Shown here: in pieces, positions 41,352 through 51,532 of the stretch
Layout of the letters: every line of letters begins with the position of its first letter
How positions within the stretch are numbered: the first letter of the stretch is position 1
NCBI RefSeq assembly: GCF_947172395.1
Contig: NC_069099.1
Location: 14,575,740-14,639,739 of the forward strand
DNA: 64,000 nt
Source: Bicyclus anynana
Lineage: Eukaryota; Arthropoda; Insecta; Lepidoptera; Nymphalidae
Direction: 5' to 3'
The notes under the pieces: model-generated
Seen by the model: the letters and a program-made list of their open reading frames with translations, nothing else
Told to the model about the DNA's origin: nothing
Database searches by the model: none
Program-made: the position numbers and the translations under genes

Positions 41352-42803
41352 CTAGGCAGATTTCTGATTGTTGCCCTCCCCTGCCCCGTTTCCCTTACAC
41401 GAGCAATCTTTTGAAGTTGTGCCAAATCTACCGCACCTATAACAAAATAGACGTTGCTTTGGAATGGTACATGACCGAAATAAATGTCCATTTTGCCTAC
41501 AATTCCAGCAACGTTTCTTATTTATTCCTAATGAATTGTCGTTTATTTCGAGAATTTGGTTATCTGGCACTCTAACTTCCTCCGTTTTATAGGCTAAGTC
41601 TGGTTCTAATAAGTTTTTGTTGGTTCCTGGTTCCCGAAATTGTTCACAATTTATTTTTGATCTTTCCACCACCCTGAGTACATTTATCAAATCCGGTATA
41701 GAAGCGAACCGGTCCCTACACACCGCGCGTTGGAAGTAAGGCTGAATGTTTTTCAAGATAATTGTAATCTTATTATGTTCTGAGATTTTTTCTGGTAACC
41801 TATTGAACATGTTTTGCATTATTGACATGTATATTATAACTGATTCATTTCTTCCCTGAGTTCTAGATCTAATTTCGTCTAGTGATTCCTCTTGGTAACA
41901 AGGTGGTTGAAAAGCTCGTTTCAGTAAAAGTGTTAATTCATTCCAAGTTAATATATTTTCTCTATTCGCTCTGTACCAGATTAAAGCGTCTCCTTCAAAA
42001 AAGTCTATTGCATATCTCCAAAGATCCCTATCTGAAGCATTTCTTGCTTCTTTGAGCTCATTTACTCTTTCGATAAACGCATTTACACTGACCTTATTGT
42101 TTCCGGAAAATTTTACACCCCACTGTATAATAGGCACTAGTTTACGTTTTTGCATGTGACTCTCATCTTCAATTACTGATGATGAAGAAATTATTTTACC
42201 ACTCGCCTTACGAGACTCAAGCTTGTCTTTAAAATTCACTGACCTATCACAATCATCTTCTTGGTTGCTGATGTCTAAGTGCTCCCTAGATTGAGATCGT
42301 TTTTCTAGTTTTTTTATTATTCTTTCCCCTACCGTACCTAATGTTTCTTGTAAAATCTGTTTATCTTTAAATGTTAGGTTTTCTTCCTCTTCTTTATCAT
42401 CCTGTTCTTCTAATTGTGCTAATAAATTATCTATCTTAATTCTTAAATTTTCTCTTACCTCGGTTTCATCATCTGATTTAGGAACTATGAAATCTACCCT
42501 GTTTTTAACATGGTAAAGCCTAGACACTAATCGCCTAAATAAATTTCTGTCTGGTTTTTCTGAAATTTCTGAAATATAACTTGATAGAATCGCCACCTTT
42601 GATTTACACACCTCTAACTCCTGAGCAGGACACTCGAAGCTTTGTTTTGGGGCTTTAATCTGATATGAATAGTCGCCTTTTTCTTCTGAATTCATTAGCT
42701 CCTTAAGCATTTTTTTCATGACTGATACAAAAGTTTTAATATATACTCCGCGAGACGCAAGTTCGAACTCCAACTCATCTTTCAATAAAAAGTTGACCTC
42801 CAT
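41352..42803 (-). CDS. gag: Gypsy Gag polyprotein (capsid, nucleocapsid)
   Basis: 483 residues from the ATG at 42803; the frame continues a few codons upstream but without another ATG. The N-terminal half is charged, with an acidic stretch (QDDKEEEEN, about residues 134-142). The capsid-like region runs from about 224 to 385, containing NAFIERVNELKEAR and a WYR.NREN..TW.EL pattern typical of retrotransposon Gag. The nucleocapsid has a first zinc knuckle C-X2-C-X4-H-X4-C at 432-445. The second, at 454-467, keeps three cysteines but has T in place of the histidine. The protein would assemble the particle and package the RNA. Gag ends TAG at 41352-41354. The heptamer GGGAAAC, 12 codons earlier, would shift a share of ribosomes into pol. 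Confidence 0.95.
   Translation of the reverse strand: MEVNFLLKDELEFELASRGVYIKTFVSVMKKMLKELMNSEEKGDYSYQIKAPKQSFECPAQELEVCKSKVAILSSYISEISEKPDRNLFRRLVSRLYHVKNRVDFIVPKSDDETEVRENLRIKIDNLLAQLEEQDDKEEEENLTFKDKQILQETLGTVGERIIKKLEKRSQSREHLDISNQEDDCDRSVNFKDKLESRKASGKIISSSSVIEDESHMQKRKLVPIIQWGVKFSGNNKVSVNAFIERVNELKEARNASDRDLWRYAIDFFEGDALIWYRANRENILTWNELTLLLKRAFQPPCYQEESLDEIRSRTQGRNESVIIYMSIMQNMFNRLPEKISEHNKITIILKNIQPYFQRAVCRDRFASIPDLINVLRVVERSKINCEQFREPGTNKNLLEPDLAYKTEEVRVPDNQILEINDNSLGINKKRCWNCRQNGHLFRSCTIPKQRLFCYRCGRFGTTSKDCSCKGNGAGEGNNQKSA
41388..41394 (-). promoter_or_regulatory. Putative -1 ribosomal frameshift site
   Basis: In gag sense the heptamer is G GGA AAC, matching X XXY YYZ with gag codons GGA AAC. 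The pol frame opens directly here, after a TAA at 41395-41397, and runs uninterrupted into protease. Downstream 'ggggcaggggaggg' is G-rich and might form a stimulatory structure. Frameshifting itself is inferred. Confidence 0.75.
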
Positions 42804-44044
42804 TTTTATAAATATCGATAACAATATTGATCCAACAAAAATATTATTTTACAACTATTATATTAATAATTGACTTATTAATTTAATTTATTTATAAAAG
42901 AATCATTTATTAATAATATTTAAATCAATTACTTATTAGAACAGTAAATAACATACCTGTAATGTGAAAAAAAATGTAAAGAGTTACCAGAATATGAACA
43001 AATATTTCGTATAAAATTTTCACTAACATATAAAATTAAATATCTGATATATATCTATATATAGATTAACAGATTGATAAAAAGTATTATAATATTGCTG
43101 AAATTAATCTTTAATACAAAACCAATCAATCGTCATTATTAATGAATGAATGAATTATACAAAATAATTATAAAAAAGATATCTTTTAAAACATTTATCC
43201 TTAAAGACAAGATAAAGAGGACTATATATGATCAACTAGAACGAAATAACAAGGAAAAAAAAAACATTTCATTTAAAATCATATTTACCCATCAATGAAA
43301 TAATATTATAAATTATCTTATAAACTTCTCTCTTTAAAGAAAAGATAAAGATGTAATATCAAATAAATTTAAAATAACAACAACAACAACTACAACAACA
43401 ACTACAACAACAACAACAGAGATAAAAACACATAAATATTTAATTAAAATTAATAGCAATCCAGAAATAAATAAATTCTCAATTATATACCTAACAAAGT
43501 ATTATTAGGTATTAATTAATTATTGACAAAATATCTTGAATCTAGGCACTATTTCAACATAATAAATTGACATAATATTAGTAAATGTAACACACAAAAC
43601 TTATTGAAACACAACAATGCAATTTTTTTATCAGTAAATATTATTTCCAATTAATTAAAATAGTTCATGCAAAAATATAATATCAATTCAAGTAATGCTC
43701 CCTAATCTGAATTAAACCTATTAGTATCAAACTTCAATAACACATGCACTAGGTTGATACCTTCTTTATACCTACACTGCAAATCACACAATCTTTAAGA
43801 ATCTTATATCAAGTTATTGTATTAGTTACAGCTTTAGAACATCTAAGTTATAGTACGTAAAACATAAGTAAGTAAATACAAAGTTCTCCGTCCAAAAGTG
43901 AAACGTTCAGCACTTTAGATAGGCGGGTAGGTATAGTGTAGAATCGTTTCTACAATTCAAGAATGTAATGTTCGTTCTTACACAGTTCTTTTAATATTAT
44001 ATTTTTTAACTAGACACTTAATTACTATTTTCATAATTATTTTC
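42804..44044 (-). other. Long AT-rich 5' leader of the Gypsy element
   Basis: About 1.24 kb between primer site and gag, extremely AT-rich with no open frame. It has a GTT/TTG simple tract in element sense (ACA units on plus, 43378-43421). It also has two related CTTTATCTT words (plus 'aagacaagataaagagg' 43204 and 'aagaaaagataaagatg' 43337). It probably holds packaging or regulatory signals, but none is identifiable by eye. Confidence 0.6.
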
Positions 44045-44056
44045 CGTTGGGCGCCA
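44045..44056 (-). other. Primer binding site, tRNA-Lys type
   Basis: In element sense TGGCGCCCAACG lies two bases after the 5' LTR. It complements the 3' end (CGTTGGGCGCCA) expected of insect lysine tRNA, the primer used by several Gypsy elements. The 12-base match is perfect to that expected end; the tRNA sequence is from general knowledge. Confidence 0.85.
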
Positions 44057-44058
44057 TA

Positions 44059-44705
44059 TGTTACGGGTTTAAACTATGTTGGACGCCAGGAGGGTTTGCG
44101 TTTAGTTGTTCTGCAGGCACCCTACCAAGCCTTTCAATAGTGCTAGCTCGGAGCTGACCCTCAGGGATCCGGTTTGTGAATACAATGTGATACAGTTCCC
44201 TCGTGCTGAGAAGGCGGTTCAAGAGGCTAAGAACAATAGAAACAACATCATGTTTAATCTAATCGTTACCTACGTATTAAGTAATGCGCGAGTTTTATAT
44301 TAGTCTAACACTTACCCTTCTCAACACATCCAAAATATACTTTAGACAATTAAAGCAAAACTAAATCACTGACAGTAATTATTCACAAATGTCTGTACAC
44401 AGTAGTAGCTTTGAAGCGACGACGCCTTACACAATGCAACCGTCTGACCTCAACTCAATCTCTCCACAAAATGGCCGATACAATAATACAATAATTTTAA
44501 TTAATTGCAAATAACTAATACACGTCATACATATTCCCTATAAATTAAAAAAGACATTTTGACATTTTGGCTAGGGTTCGAACTCACGACCATATTAATT
44601 TAGGTCCGACAGTTTACCCACATTGCTGTGCAGTCTTTACTAAGCTATGTGGAAATGTTCTTCGTATTTGAAAAATTCCTACTCATTGAGCTGCTATTCA
44701 TATCA
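44059..44705 (-). repeat. 5' LTR of the Gypsy element
   Basis: 647 bp, TG...CA in element sense, apparently identical to the 3' LTR. It should contain the promoter and polyadenylation signals. I could not pin a convincing TATA box or AATAAA by eye. It carries the tRNA-like segment at 44569-44650. Confidence 0.96.
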
Positions 44706-44794
44706 AAACTACACATCAAACCACTGTACACTGTGGACGTAAACAACGTCTAAAGCATAGGTACATATATTATAGAGCATTTTTCTTTCTCTTT

Positions 44795-44890
44795 TTTTTA
44801 TTTACAAGTTAGCCCTTGACTACAATCTCACCTGATGGTAGGTGATGATGCAGTCTAAGATGGAAGCGTGCTAACTAGTTGTTTGGAGGA
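44795..44890 (-). mobile_element. SINE-A 3' fragment
   Basis: T-run, 'acaagttagcccttgactaca', 'gatgatgcagtctaagatgg' reversed 3' end. It stops at 'gcgtgctaactagttg' and joins directly to a SINE-B piece. Confidence 0.8.
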
Positions 44891-44980
44891 TTGGGCCAGC
44901 GTGGTGGACTATTAGTCTAACCCCTCTCATTCTGAGAGGAGACTTGAGCTCGGCAGTGAGGCGAATATGGAATGATAACA
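44891..44980 (+). mobile_element. SINE-B 3' fragment
   Basis: 'ttgggccagcgtggtggact' to 'gaggcgaatatggaatgataac'. Opposite in orientation to the adjacent SINE-A fragment, a likely rearrangement junction. Confidence 0.8.
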
Positions 44981-45211
44981 AATGCCTTGTAGTATAAGAA
45001 TAGGCTGATGATCTAGCCATTTAGTATATCAGTGACCAACGAACAAGCTCCGCGTGACAACGGTCCCGGGCGACTTTTGTCAAACGAACGACAGGAAAAG
45101 AGAATTTAAAGTGTCTTTGTAGCATCCTTTTGTATAGTGTGTACTAGAGCATCTCTCTCACTTTGAACTTAAGTTGAATGTTTAAGCGACATGTGACTTG
45201 TAATAAATTTC

Positions 45212-45268
45212 GCTTCTAACAAGATGAAAAGTTTCAATTAAATCTCAACGTCTTATCTTGTTAGAAGC
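45212..45268. repeat. 14-bp inverted repeat
   Basis: GCTTCTAACAAGAT (45212-45225) pairs perfectly with 45255-45268. Flanking 'gtgacttg'/'gtcactgt' words extend the symmetry weakly. Possibly a small fold-back element. Confidence 0.65.
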
Positions 45269-45305
45269 TTTGTCACTGTAAAGTTCAACGCTTACTATCA
45301 GATTT

Positions 45306-45535
45306 TTTTTATTATTTACAAGTTAGTTAGTCCTTGACTATAATCTCTCTGATCTGGTAAGTGATTATGCAGTCTAAGATGAAAGCGGGCTAACTTGTTA
45401 GGAGTAGGATGAAAATCCACACCCCTTTCGGTTTCTACAAACCATCGTACCGGAACGCTAAATCGCTTGGCGGTACGTCATTGCCGGTAGGGTTGGAACT
45501 AGCCACGGTCGAAGCCTCCCACCAGCCAACAAATG
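45306..45535 (-). mobile_element. SINE-A, 5' truncated
   Basis: Complete reversed 3' half from the T-run to 'gaagcctcccaccagcca'. The tRNA head is missing. A GTTA duplication is present in 'aagttagttagtcc'. Confidence 0.85.
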
Positions 45536-45540
45536 TGCTT

Positions 45541-45810
45541 ATCATCATCATCATCATCATATCAGCCGATGAACGTCCACTGCAGGACATAGACCTTTTG
45601 TAGGGACTTCCAAACATCGAGATACTGAGCCACCTGCATGCATCCAGCGAATCCCTGCGACTCGCTTGACGTCGTCAGTCCTCCTGGTGGGGGGTCGACC
45701 AATACTGCGCTTACTAGTGCGGGGTTAACATTCCAGCACTTTGGGACCCCAACGTCCATCGGCTCTTCGAACTATATGCCGCGCCCATTGCCACTTCACT
45801 TCGCAACTCG
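45541..45810 (-). pseudogene. RTE-type LINE ORF2 C-terminus and 3' end
   Basis: It starts with ATCATCATCATCATCAT (the reversed GAT tail). On the minus strand a frame at 45562-45759 encodes the last part of the endonuclease/RT polyprotein, ending in a 'DVWKSLQKVYVLQWTFIG'-like C-terminus. Frame changes within it show decay. Upstream coding sequence, including RT, is missing. Related 3' ends are at 9905, 34253, 59485 and 62553. Confidence 0.7.
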
Positions 45811-45837
45811 TTAAATGTTCTTACGCACTTTACACAC

Positions 45838-46031
45838 GCACGAATTAAGGAATTCTCTGGTATGCAGGTTTCCTCACGATGTTTTCCTTCACCGTTTGAG
45901 ACACGTGATATTTAATTTCTTAAAATGCACACAACTGAAAAGTTGGAGGTGCATGCCCCGTACCGGATTCGAACCCACACCCTCCAGAATCGGAGGCAGA
46001 GGTCATATCCACTGGGCTAGGACGACTCTCT
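45838..46031 (-). mobile_element. SINE-B 5' half with intact head
   Basis: From 'gaattaaggaattctctgg' to the reversed head 'catatccactgggctaggacg'. Box B 'ccggattcgaacccacaccc' is intact. The 3' half is missing, so this is a 3'-truncated or rearranged copy. Confidence 0.88.
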
Positions 46032-46339
46032 TCGAATTCAAACTTACTTACAATAAACATTCACCACCCAAAATAAAAGGAACAAGGAAACAAAAGAATC
46101 ATTTTTCTTATCTGCTGTTTAAGGTATTCGAGGCGATTATGTTCCGTCGTATTTCGCAAGCCAAGCTCACGAACACGAAGCCGACAAAACAAACGTGATT
46201 TTCCAAAGTGAACTCATTTTTCACAGTGCGCAGGTAGTGTTGTATCTATAGGTAGAACCTTAAGGTTTTACAAAGTATCGGTATTTAGGAAGCCTGTAAA
46301 AAAGGCAATGAATCGATGAAGAAAACGAAATAGCAGGTT

Positions 46340-46980
46340 TTTTTTTATTATTGTTTACAAGTTAGCCCTTGACTACAATCTCATCATCATCATCAAACCC
46401 AAATTCGGCTCACTGCTGAGCTCGAGTCTCCTCTCAGAATGAGAGGGGTTAGGCCAAGAGTCCACCACGCTGGCCCAATGCGGATTGGCAGACTTCACAC
46501 ACGCAGAGAATTGAGAAAATTCACTGGTATGCAGGTTTCCTCACGATGTTTTCCTTCACCGTTTGAAACACGTGATATTTAATTTCTTAAAATTCACACA
46601 ACTGAAAAGTTGGAGGTGCATGCACCGGACCGGATTCGAACTCACACCCTCCGGAATCGGAAGCAAAGGTCATATCCACTGGGCTCTACAATCTCACCTG
46701 ATAATAATTGATGATGCAATCTAAGATGGAAGCGGGCTGAATTGTTAGGAGTATGAAAATCCACACTCCTTTTGGTTTCTACATGACATCGTACCGAAAC
46801 GCTAAACCGCTTGGCGGTACGTCTTTATCGGTACGGTGGTAACTAGCCACGGCCGAAGCCTCCAGCCAGTCCTGGACCAATTAAGAAAACCTCAATCGGC
46901 CCAGCCGGGGCTCGAACCCAGGACCTCCGTCATGTAAATCCAACGCACAAACCACTGCGCCACGGAGGCCGTCAAACATT
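46340..46980 (-). mobile_element. SINE-A interrupted by SINE-B
   Basis: 46340-46383 is the reversed SINE-A tail and 46686-46980 the rest to the head 'gccacggaggccgtc'. The 11-bp CTACAATCTCA is duplicated at the break (46373-46383 and 46686-46696). Confidence 0.93.
46384..46685 (-). mobile_element. SINE-B nested in SINE-A, full length
   Basis: Reversed full copy from its TCATCATCATCA tail to the head 'ggtcatatccactgggct', with the B box 'ccggattcgaactca'. The clean 11-bp duplication shows ordinary target-primed insertion. Confidence 0.94.
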
Positions 46981-46984
46981 TACA

Positions 46985-47165
46985 TTATATATGCGAGCGC
47001 TTGGCTCCAATCATGCTTGACAGTAAGCGATGATGCAGCTTATGGTAGAAGATGCTTATTCACTATTCACATGAATATACCCATGTTGTAGGTGGTAGGG
47101 AAAACGGAAGCTGGAAGGGCATTCCGTAACTTCGCAGTGATACTCGCAACAAAAAAAACATTCGG
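46985..47165 (-). repeat. SINE-A-related or other dispersed repeat
   Basis: 'tgcgagcgcttggctccaatc', 'agtaagcgatgatgcagctta', 'tgttgtaggtggtaggg' and 'ggaagctggaagggcattcc' form a repeat-like block that shares the 'gtaagtgatgatgcag' word with SINE-A but then diverges. Likely a distinct dispersed family. Confidence 0.4.
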
Positions 47166-47189
47166 TTAGTCTTTCCCACTTTCAACCCT

Positions 47190-47370
47190 TTTAAACGGTT
47201 TAACCGATGGTCATCAAACATATTTAAGAACATACATAAGTTACCTTCAATAAAAAAAAACTAAATTGCAATTGGTTCATTAGTTCTAGAGCTATGGTGC
47301 CTCAGACAGACTGACAGACAGACAGACAATATCAAACTTACAACACCCTCTTTTTACATCGAGGGTTAAG
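47190..47370. repeat. Dispersed repeat with GACAGACAGACA tract
   Basis: 'ttttaaacggtttaaccgatgg', 'gttctagagctatggtgcctc', a GACTGACAGACAGACAGACA stretch, then 'ctctttttacatcgagggtt'. This layout is typical of abundant insect repeats carrying a short GACA tract. Class is undetermined. Confidence 0.4.
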
Positions 47371-48302
47371 AAGACCCCTATGAACGAGCCAAATTTTATA
47401 ATGAAGTACCGACACCAATTAAAAATGTAAACTCACTCAATGCATTCAAAATAAAACTATCAGATTATTTCTAACTAAACTATAAGTTATCCACAACAGT
47501 TTAAATAATGACTGAACTAATGCATTGAATGAGTAACAGCGAGAATGTGATGGCGAAGTAATTTAAGCTAAAAAAAATAGTGTTCTCATGTTAGCGATTA
47601 AGTATTTTTTTATGAAAATTAATACATCTTAAATAAATGAGATACATTCCCAAGATATACGTTCTAAGATTTACGGTAAAAACCAAGTAAAGTTAAAAAT
47701 ATAAAATGTATTTCAAAAGGCACACAAAATATTTTAGTAAGGAGAAAGTAAGGAAAGAGTTATTGAAATGTAGAGTAAATAAATAGAAGGTTGCTTCCCT
47801 CATAGAAATAAAACCATTCTGCAAATGATAGTAAGCGAGGCAAATTTCTTAGCTGGAAACTGGGTCAGATAAAATGACTCCTTCGATCTACGTAGTCAAA
47901 GAGACTACCGTAAGTTATCACACAGTAGTTTTTAAGACTAAAGATCAATTGCTCATGTTACTTTGATTTCTTTGTTTCTAAGAAATTGGTGGTTCTACAA
48001 AAAAAAAGATAGATAAACTAAAATGCTTAAAAAAAAAACAATATATTTAATGAACATAATTGTTTTATTCAAAATATATATAAAATCTTTGATATTGATT
48101 TAGTCACTACAAGATGTTGTTATGGTAACTAAATTCATAATAATTTGACAGAAGATTAGAAAAGTTTGAAGAAAAAAATAATGGATGGCAATGATTAAAA
48201 GGACTCGGTCGATTGATCGTCAGAGTACATAAGATGAACACCAAGCTCAGGCAAAATATATTTAAATAAAATATAATATATTTGAATTTGACTGTATGAC
48301 AA
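47371..48302. other. Unassigned AT-rich DNA
   Basis: I see no gene or recognisable repeat family here. Confidence 0.4.
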
Positions 48303-48530
48303 TTCTCTTCTTGGTCGCATTCTTCATTGCTGAAGGTCGTGTCCGCACTGCAGTCCCTTCGATGCGTTGTTAACGATTCCCCTCCACACAGTCCGGTCCT
48401 CAGCTTTTCTAATGGCTGTTGTTACAGGAAGTCCAGTGAGTGACTTAACCTGGTCAGACCAGCGGATAGGTGATCGGCCGCGTGGTCGTTTCCCTTGCAC
48501 CTCCATCCAGGTATTATCCAGGTATGACAA
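48303..48530 (-). pseudogene. LINE ORF2 C-terminal fragment
   Basis: A minus-strand frame (48324-48530) contains GKRPRGRSPIRWSDQVKSL and a KAEDRTVWR-type motif, the C-terminus of an endonuclease/reverse-transcriptase LINE protein. The fragment at 55166 encodes the same region with GKRPRGRSPMRWSDQI. The RT domain is not present. The tail continues to about 48303. Confidence 0.75.
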
Positions 48531-49097
48531 TTAGCAGGAGCTAAATAAAAACAACGAATTGACCCTAAAATTACCATTTGTTGTTGCCAAAAGTACCAAA
48601 CTATCCCATAACGTTAGCGCAAATGTACAACAAGTACTCAATGGTGTGAAGACGCAAGTTCCAGTGTCATCAGTACCAATAACATCGGCCCAGAAAATGA
48701 GCTTAAGCATCGTGCTATTAAGCCGAGCTAAGACGGCTAAATAACAGGCAAAAAGTAGAAAATTTATCATTTTCATGATTTGGGAAGAAAGTGGTGCGCT
48801 GGCAAGCTGAAAAGGCGGTATCCTTCTCAAACCATGTTCGGAACAGAAGATGGCAATGATTAACAAAGGACTCGCTTTATCGATGCCGTAATAATTTGAG
48901 ACAGAAGATCCATTAATAACGGACTGAATAAAGTAACCGACTTGGTTTTACATGGATCTCGCAACTTTTTACGGCAGAACAACTGAGTTGCAAAAATTGG
49001 CATATTTTACAAGTGTTGTTTTTGATGATATTTTAGTTGTTGGTCTAGTTTTAATTACTAACTTTTTAGTATATGTCAGTGTAGGTGTTAGTATAAA
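48531..49097. other. Unassigned DNA with overlapping open frames
   Basis: A minus-strand 111-codon frame (48531-48866) has a hydrophobic segment (NFLLFACYLAVLA) after an internal methionine. A plus-strand frame overlaps it. There is no recognised domain and no clear splice or promoter signal, so I do not call a gene. Confidence 0.3.
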
Positions 49098-49430
49098 AGT
49101 CGTGATAGCCCAATGGATATAACCTCTGCCTTCGATCTGGAGGGTGTAGTTTCTAATCCGGTCCGGGCATGCACCTCCAACTTTTCAGTTGTGTGCATTT
49201 TAAGAAATTAAATATCACGTGTCTCAAATGAAATCACGTGTCTCGATGAAGGAAAACATCGTGAGGAAACCTGCATACCTAACAACTTTCTCAATACTCT
49301 ACGTATATGAAGTTTGCTAATCAGCATTGGGCCAGCGTGGTGGACTATTAACCTAATTCCTCTCAATCTGAGAGGAGACTCATGCTCAACAGTGAGCTAC
49401 AAAATGGGTTGCTAATGATGATGATGATGA
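49098..49430 (+). mobile_element. SINE-B, full length
   Basis: Head 'agtcgtgatagcccaatgg' to tail 'taatgatgatgatgatg'. The box-B region is diverged ('gtttctaatccggtcc'). An 18-bp partial duplication occurs at 'aatcacgtgtctc'. Confidence 0.9.
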
Positions 49431-49934
49431 AGTTGTGTGGGTTGTGTTCGTAGCGACACCCGATTTTTGGTTCCAGTTGAAAATTTGCGCTACACGAACT
49501 ATCTAAAAATGTCATGTAGCATTATGCTGAGATTATTTTTTCTTTTTCAAACATGCATTACGTTAGTATTTCGTAGGCAAACTCACTAACAAACATCCCT
49601 ATTATTCTTCTGTTATTCAGTTTTTCTATTGTCATTTCATAGAACAATAACGTCAAATTAAAATACAAAGCCACGAACGCACCCTTGTCTCGGAGACAAA
49701 CTCATCGGTGGATGAAATAACGCCTGTCTCTCAGACTATGTCTATCGGCTCGTTACCCGTAGACCTTTTTAACTCACGAGGATGTAATTCATGTGAATTT
49801 TATTTTATATCTGGCGTTCTGAACCCTTTGCCCATAATGCAGCTATTTCACAGGATTTATTATTTGGACCAAGTAGGTGGTATGTGGCTCTTACAAATAA
49901 GCAGTGCCACTTGTTACTGTCGATCTGCTTTAGG
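49431..49934. other. Unassigned DNA
   Basis: No gene is supported. A 98-codon frame beginning at 49708 runs into the SINE-A head and is a chance frame. Confidence 0.4.
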
Positions 49935-50166
49935 CGCGGTGAATTTACAAGACGAAGCTCCTGGGTTCGATCCTCGGTGGGGCGGATTGTTGAGGTTTTC
50001 TTAATTGGTCAAGGTCTGGCTGGTAAGGGAGGCTTCGACCATGGCTAGTTACCATCCTATCGGTAAAAACGTACCGCTAAGCGATTCAGTGTTCCGGTAC
50101 AATGTGTAGAAACCGAAATTCGTGTAGAAACCGAAAGGGGTGTGGATTTTCATCCTCCTCCTACTC
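49935..50166 (+). mobile_element. SINE-A, truncated at both ends
   Basis: From 'gcgcggtgaatttacaagac' through box B 'tgggttcgatcctcgg' to 'gattttcatcctcctcct'. It has a 19-bp local duplication of 'gtgtagaaaccgaaa'. The first ~20 bp and last ~80 bp are missing. Confidence 0.85.
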
Positions 50167-50179
50167 GTTTAAATCTTAG

Positions 50180-50410
50180 TATTCATTTAATTGACCCCAT
50201 GATAATCATGGGGGTGAATTTCACAGCCAGCCCGTCATCATAGGGAGCCCGCCATATTGGATTTGTAATGACGTTTCTTAGCTAGTCATGTATTGTCATC
50301 AGAACTCAGAGCGTGCGCAAAATTTCATCCTAATCGAAGACCAGAAAGTGGGTGAAATTGAGATTCCAAGATTTTCTTACATACATATAAGTTACAAGTG
50401 AAGCTAACAT
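50180..50410 (+). repeat. Dispersed repeat H
   Basis: 'gaccccatgataatcatggggg' (a small hairpin), 'gccatattggatttgtaatgac', 'cagaactcagagcgtgcgc', 'tcctaatcgaagaccagaa' and 'tgaagctaacataaagcg' look like an abundant insect dispersed repeat. There is a single copy here. Class is unknown. Confidence 0.4.
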
Positions 50411-51019
50411 AAAGCGAGTTATCGCCGCGTTGCAACGACTTGCGGTACGCACGGCTTCAGTGTGCTCGTGGCGTTCGAGCCGTCCAAATCTCTTGTTGTG
50501 TAATTCTTTATGGCTTCCTTGGGATAGGCGGGGAGAGAGTGTTTGTTAACATTCAAAGGATCCTTTAACCCTACACACATCGTTCACAAGTGCGTGACTT
50601 CACTCAAGGTCATTCTCTGCCTTTCTAGGGTCTTATTTTGATTACAGTTTGATTTGTTAATTAAGTTGTCCTGACAAATGTTGTGACAAACCTTTGTTCG
50701 ACATCAGTTTTCTTATTTTTGTAATCACTTTTGAGTCTGCTAAAAAGCGTATAAATAAACCATTAACTTCAAACATTGCTGATCCTAAAATATTTAACAT
50801 TTTATTTAGGTAACGTATACGAGCCGTGTTGTGTTGTGTATAGGTAATCGCTTGGCGCCAACAGTGTAGTGTTAGGTCAAACAAGCAGCCTTAACCAATT
50901 TGCAAATTGAATTTTGGTCCGTCCCATTAATTTGGCGAGATTTTAAGTAAATTTGCCAACCGTGAGTTCGGTCACTTTGTCTCGGTCTGGCGGCGATTTC
51001 AAAGCTTCTAATGTATACG
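50411..51019. other. Unassigned DNA
   Basis: 50410-50535 is GC-richer. No gene or repeat family is recognised. Confidence 0.4.
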
Positions 51020-51343
51020 AGCCGTGATAGCCTAGTGGATATGACCTCTGCCTTCGATTCCATAGGGTTTGGGTTCGAATTCGGTCCGCGGCATTCACCT
51101 CCAACTTTTCAGATGTGTGCATTCTAAGAAATTAAATATCACATGACGTCTCAAACGGTGAAGGAAAACATTGTAAGAAAACCTGCATAAATGAGAGTTT
51201 TCTTAATTCTCTGCGTGTGTGAAATCTGCCAGCCATCTGCCAGATTAGGCCAGCGTGGTGGACTATTGGCCTAACTCCTCTCAGAATGAAAGGAGATTCG
51301 AGTAGTGAGCCGAATACGGGTTGATAACCACGACGACGATGTA
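51020..51343 (+). mobile_element. SINE-B, full length
   Basis: GAGCCGTGATAGCCTAGTGG head, box B 'tgggttcgaattcggtcc', and 'cgggttgataaccacgacgacgatg' tail. It has an insertion of repeated 'tctgccagcca' in the 3' half. Confidence 0.92.
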
Positions 51344-51532
51344 TAAGCTACCTTGGCGATCTAATGATCATTTTCTTTTTAGGCTTTGAAGTCCGGGAGT
51401 CGTGGAGTGGGTTGGGGTATTTTCAATAATACTGAAGTAGCAGCCCGGAAGTCGTTGAGTTAATACCCCCATGCCTTGGTGCAAGGAGCATGTCATGTCT
51501 TCTTTGAAGCATGGGGTGTTTTATCAGAAAGT

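Larger units (their letters stand above)
37481..44705 (-). mobile_element. Complete Ty3/Gypsy LTR retrotransposon
   Basis: A 7225-bp element read on the minus strand. Order in its own sense: 5' LTR (44059-44705), tRNA-Lys-type primer site, long leader, gag, pol in the -1 frame, polypurine tract, 3' LTR (37481-38127). The target duplication AAAC flanks it (37477-37480 and 44706-44709). The four-base size and the protease-RT-RNase H-integrase order fit Ty3/Gypsy. No env frame follows pol. The Gag and Pol character suggests the mdg3/blastopia-like branch, but that placement is inference. Both frames are open and the LTRs appear identical, so this is a young and possibly mobile copy. Confidence 0.97.

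Noticed and set aside
41087..41575. 162-codon plus-strand frame at the gag/pol junction
   Set aside because: Antisense shadow of the gag and pol coding sequence.
48531..48866. 111-codon minus frame with a hydrophobic N-terminal segment
   Set aside because: No recognised family, an equally open overlapping frame on the other strand, and it sits beside LINE debris.
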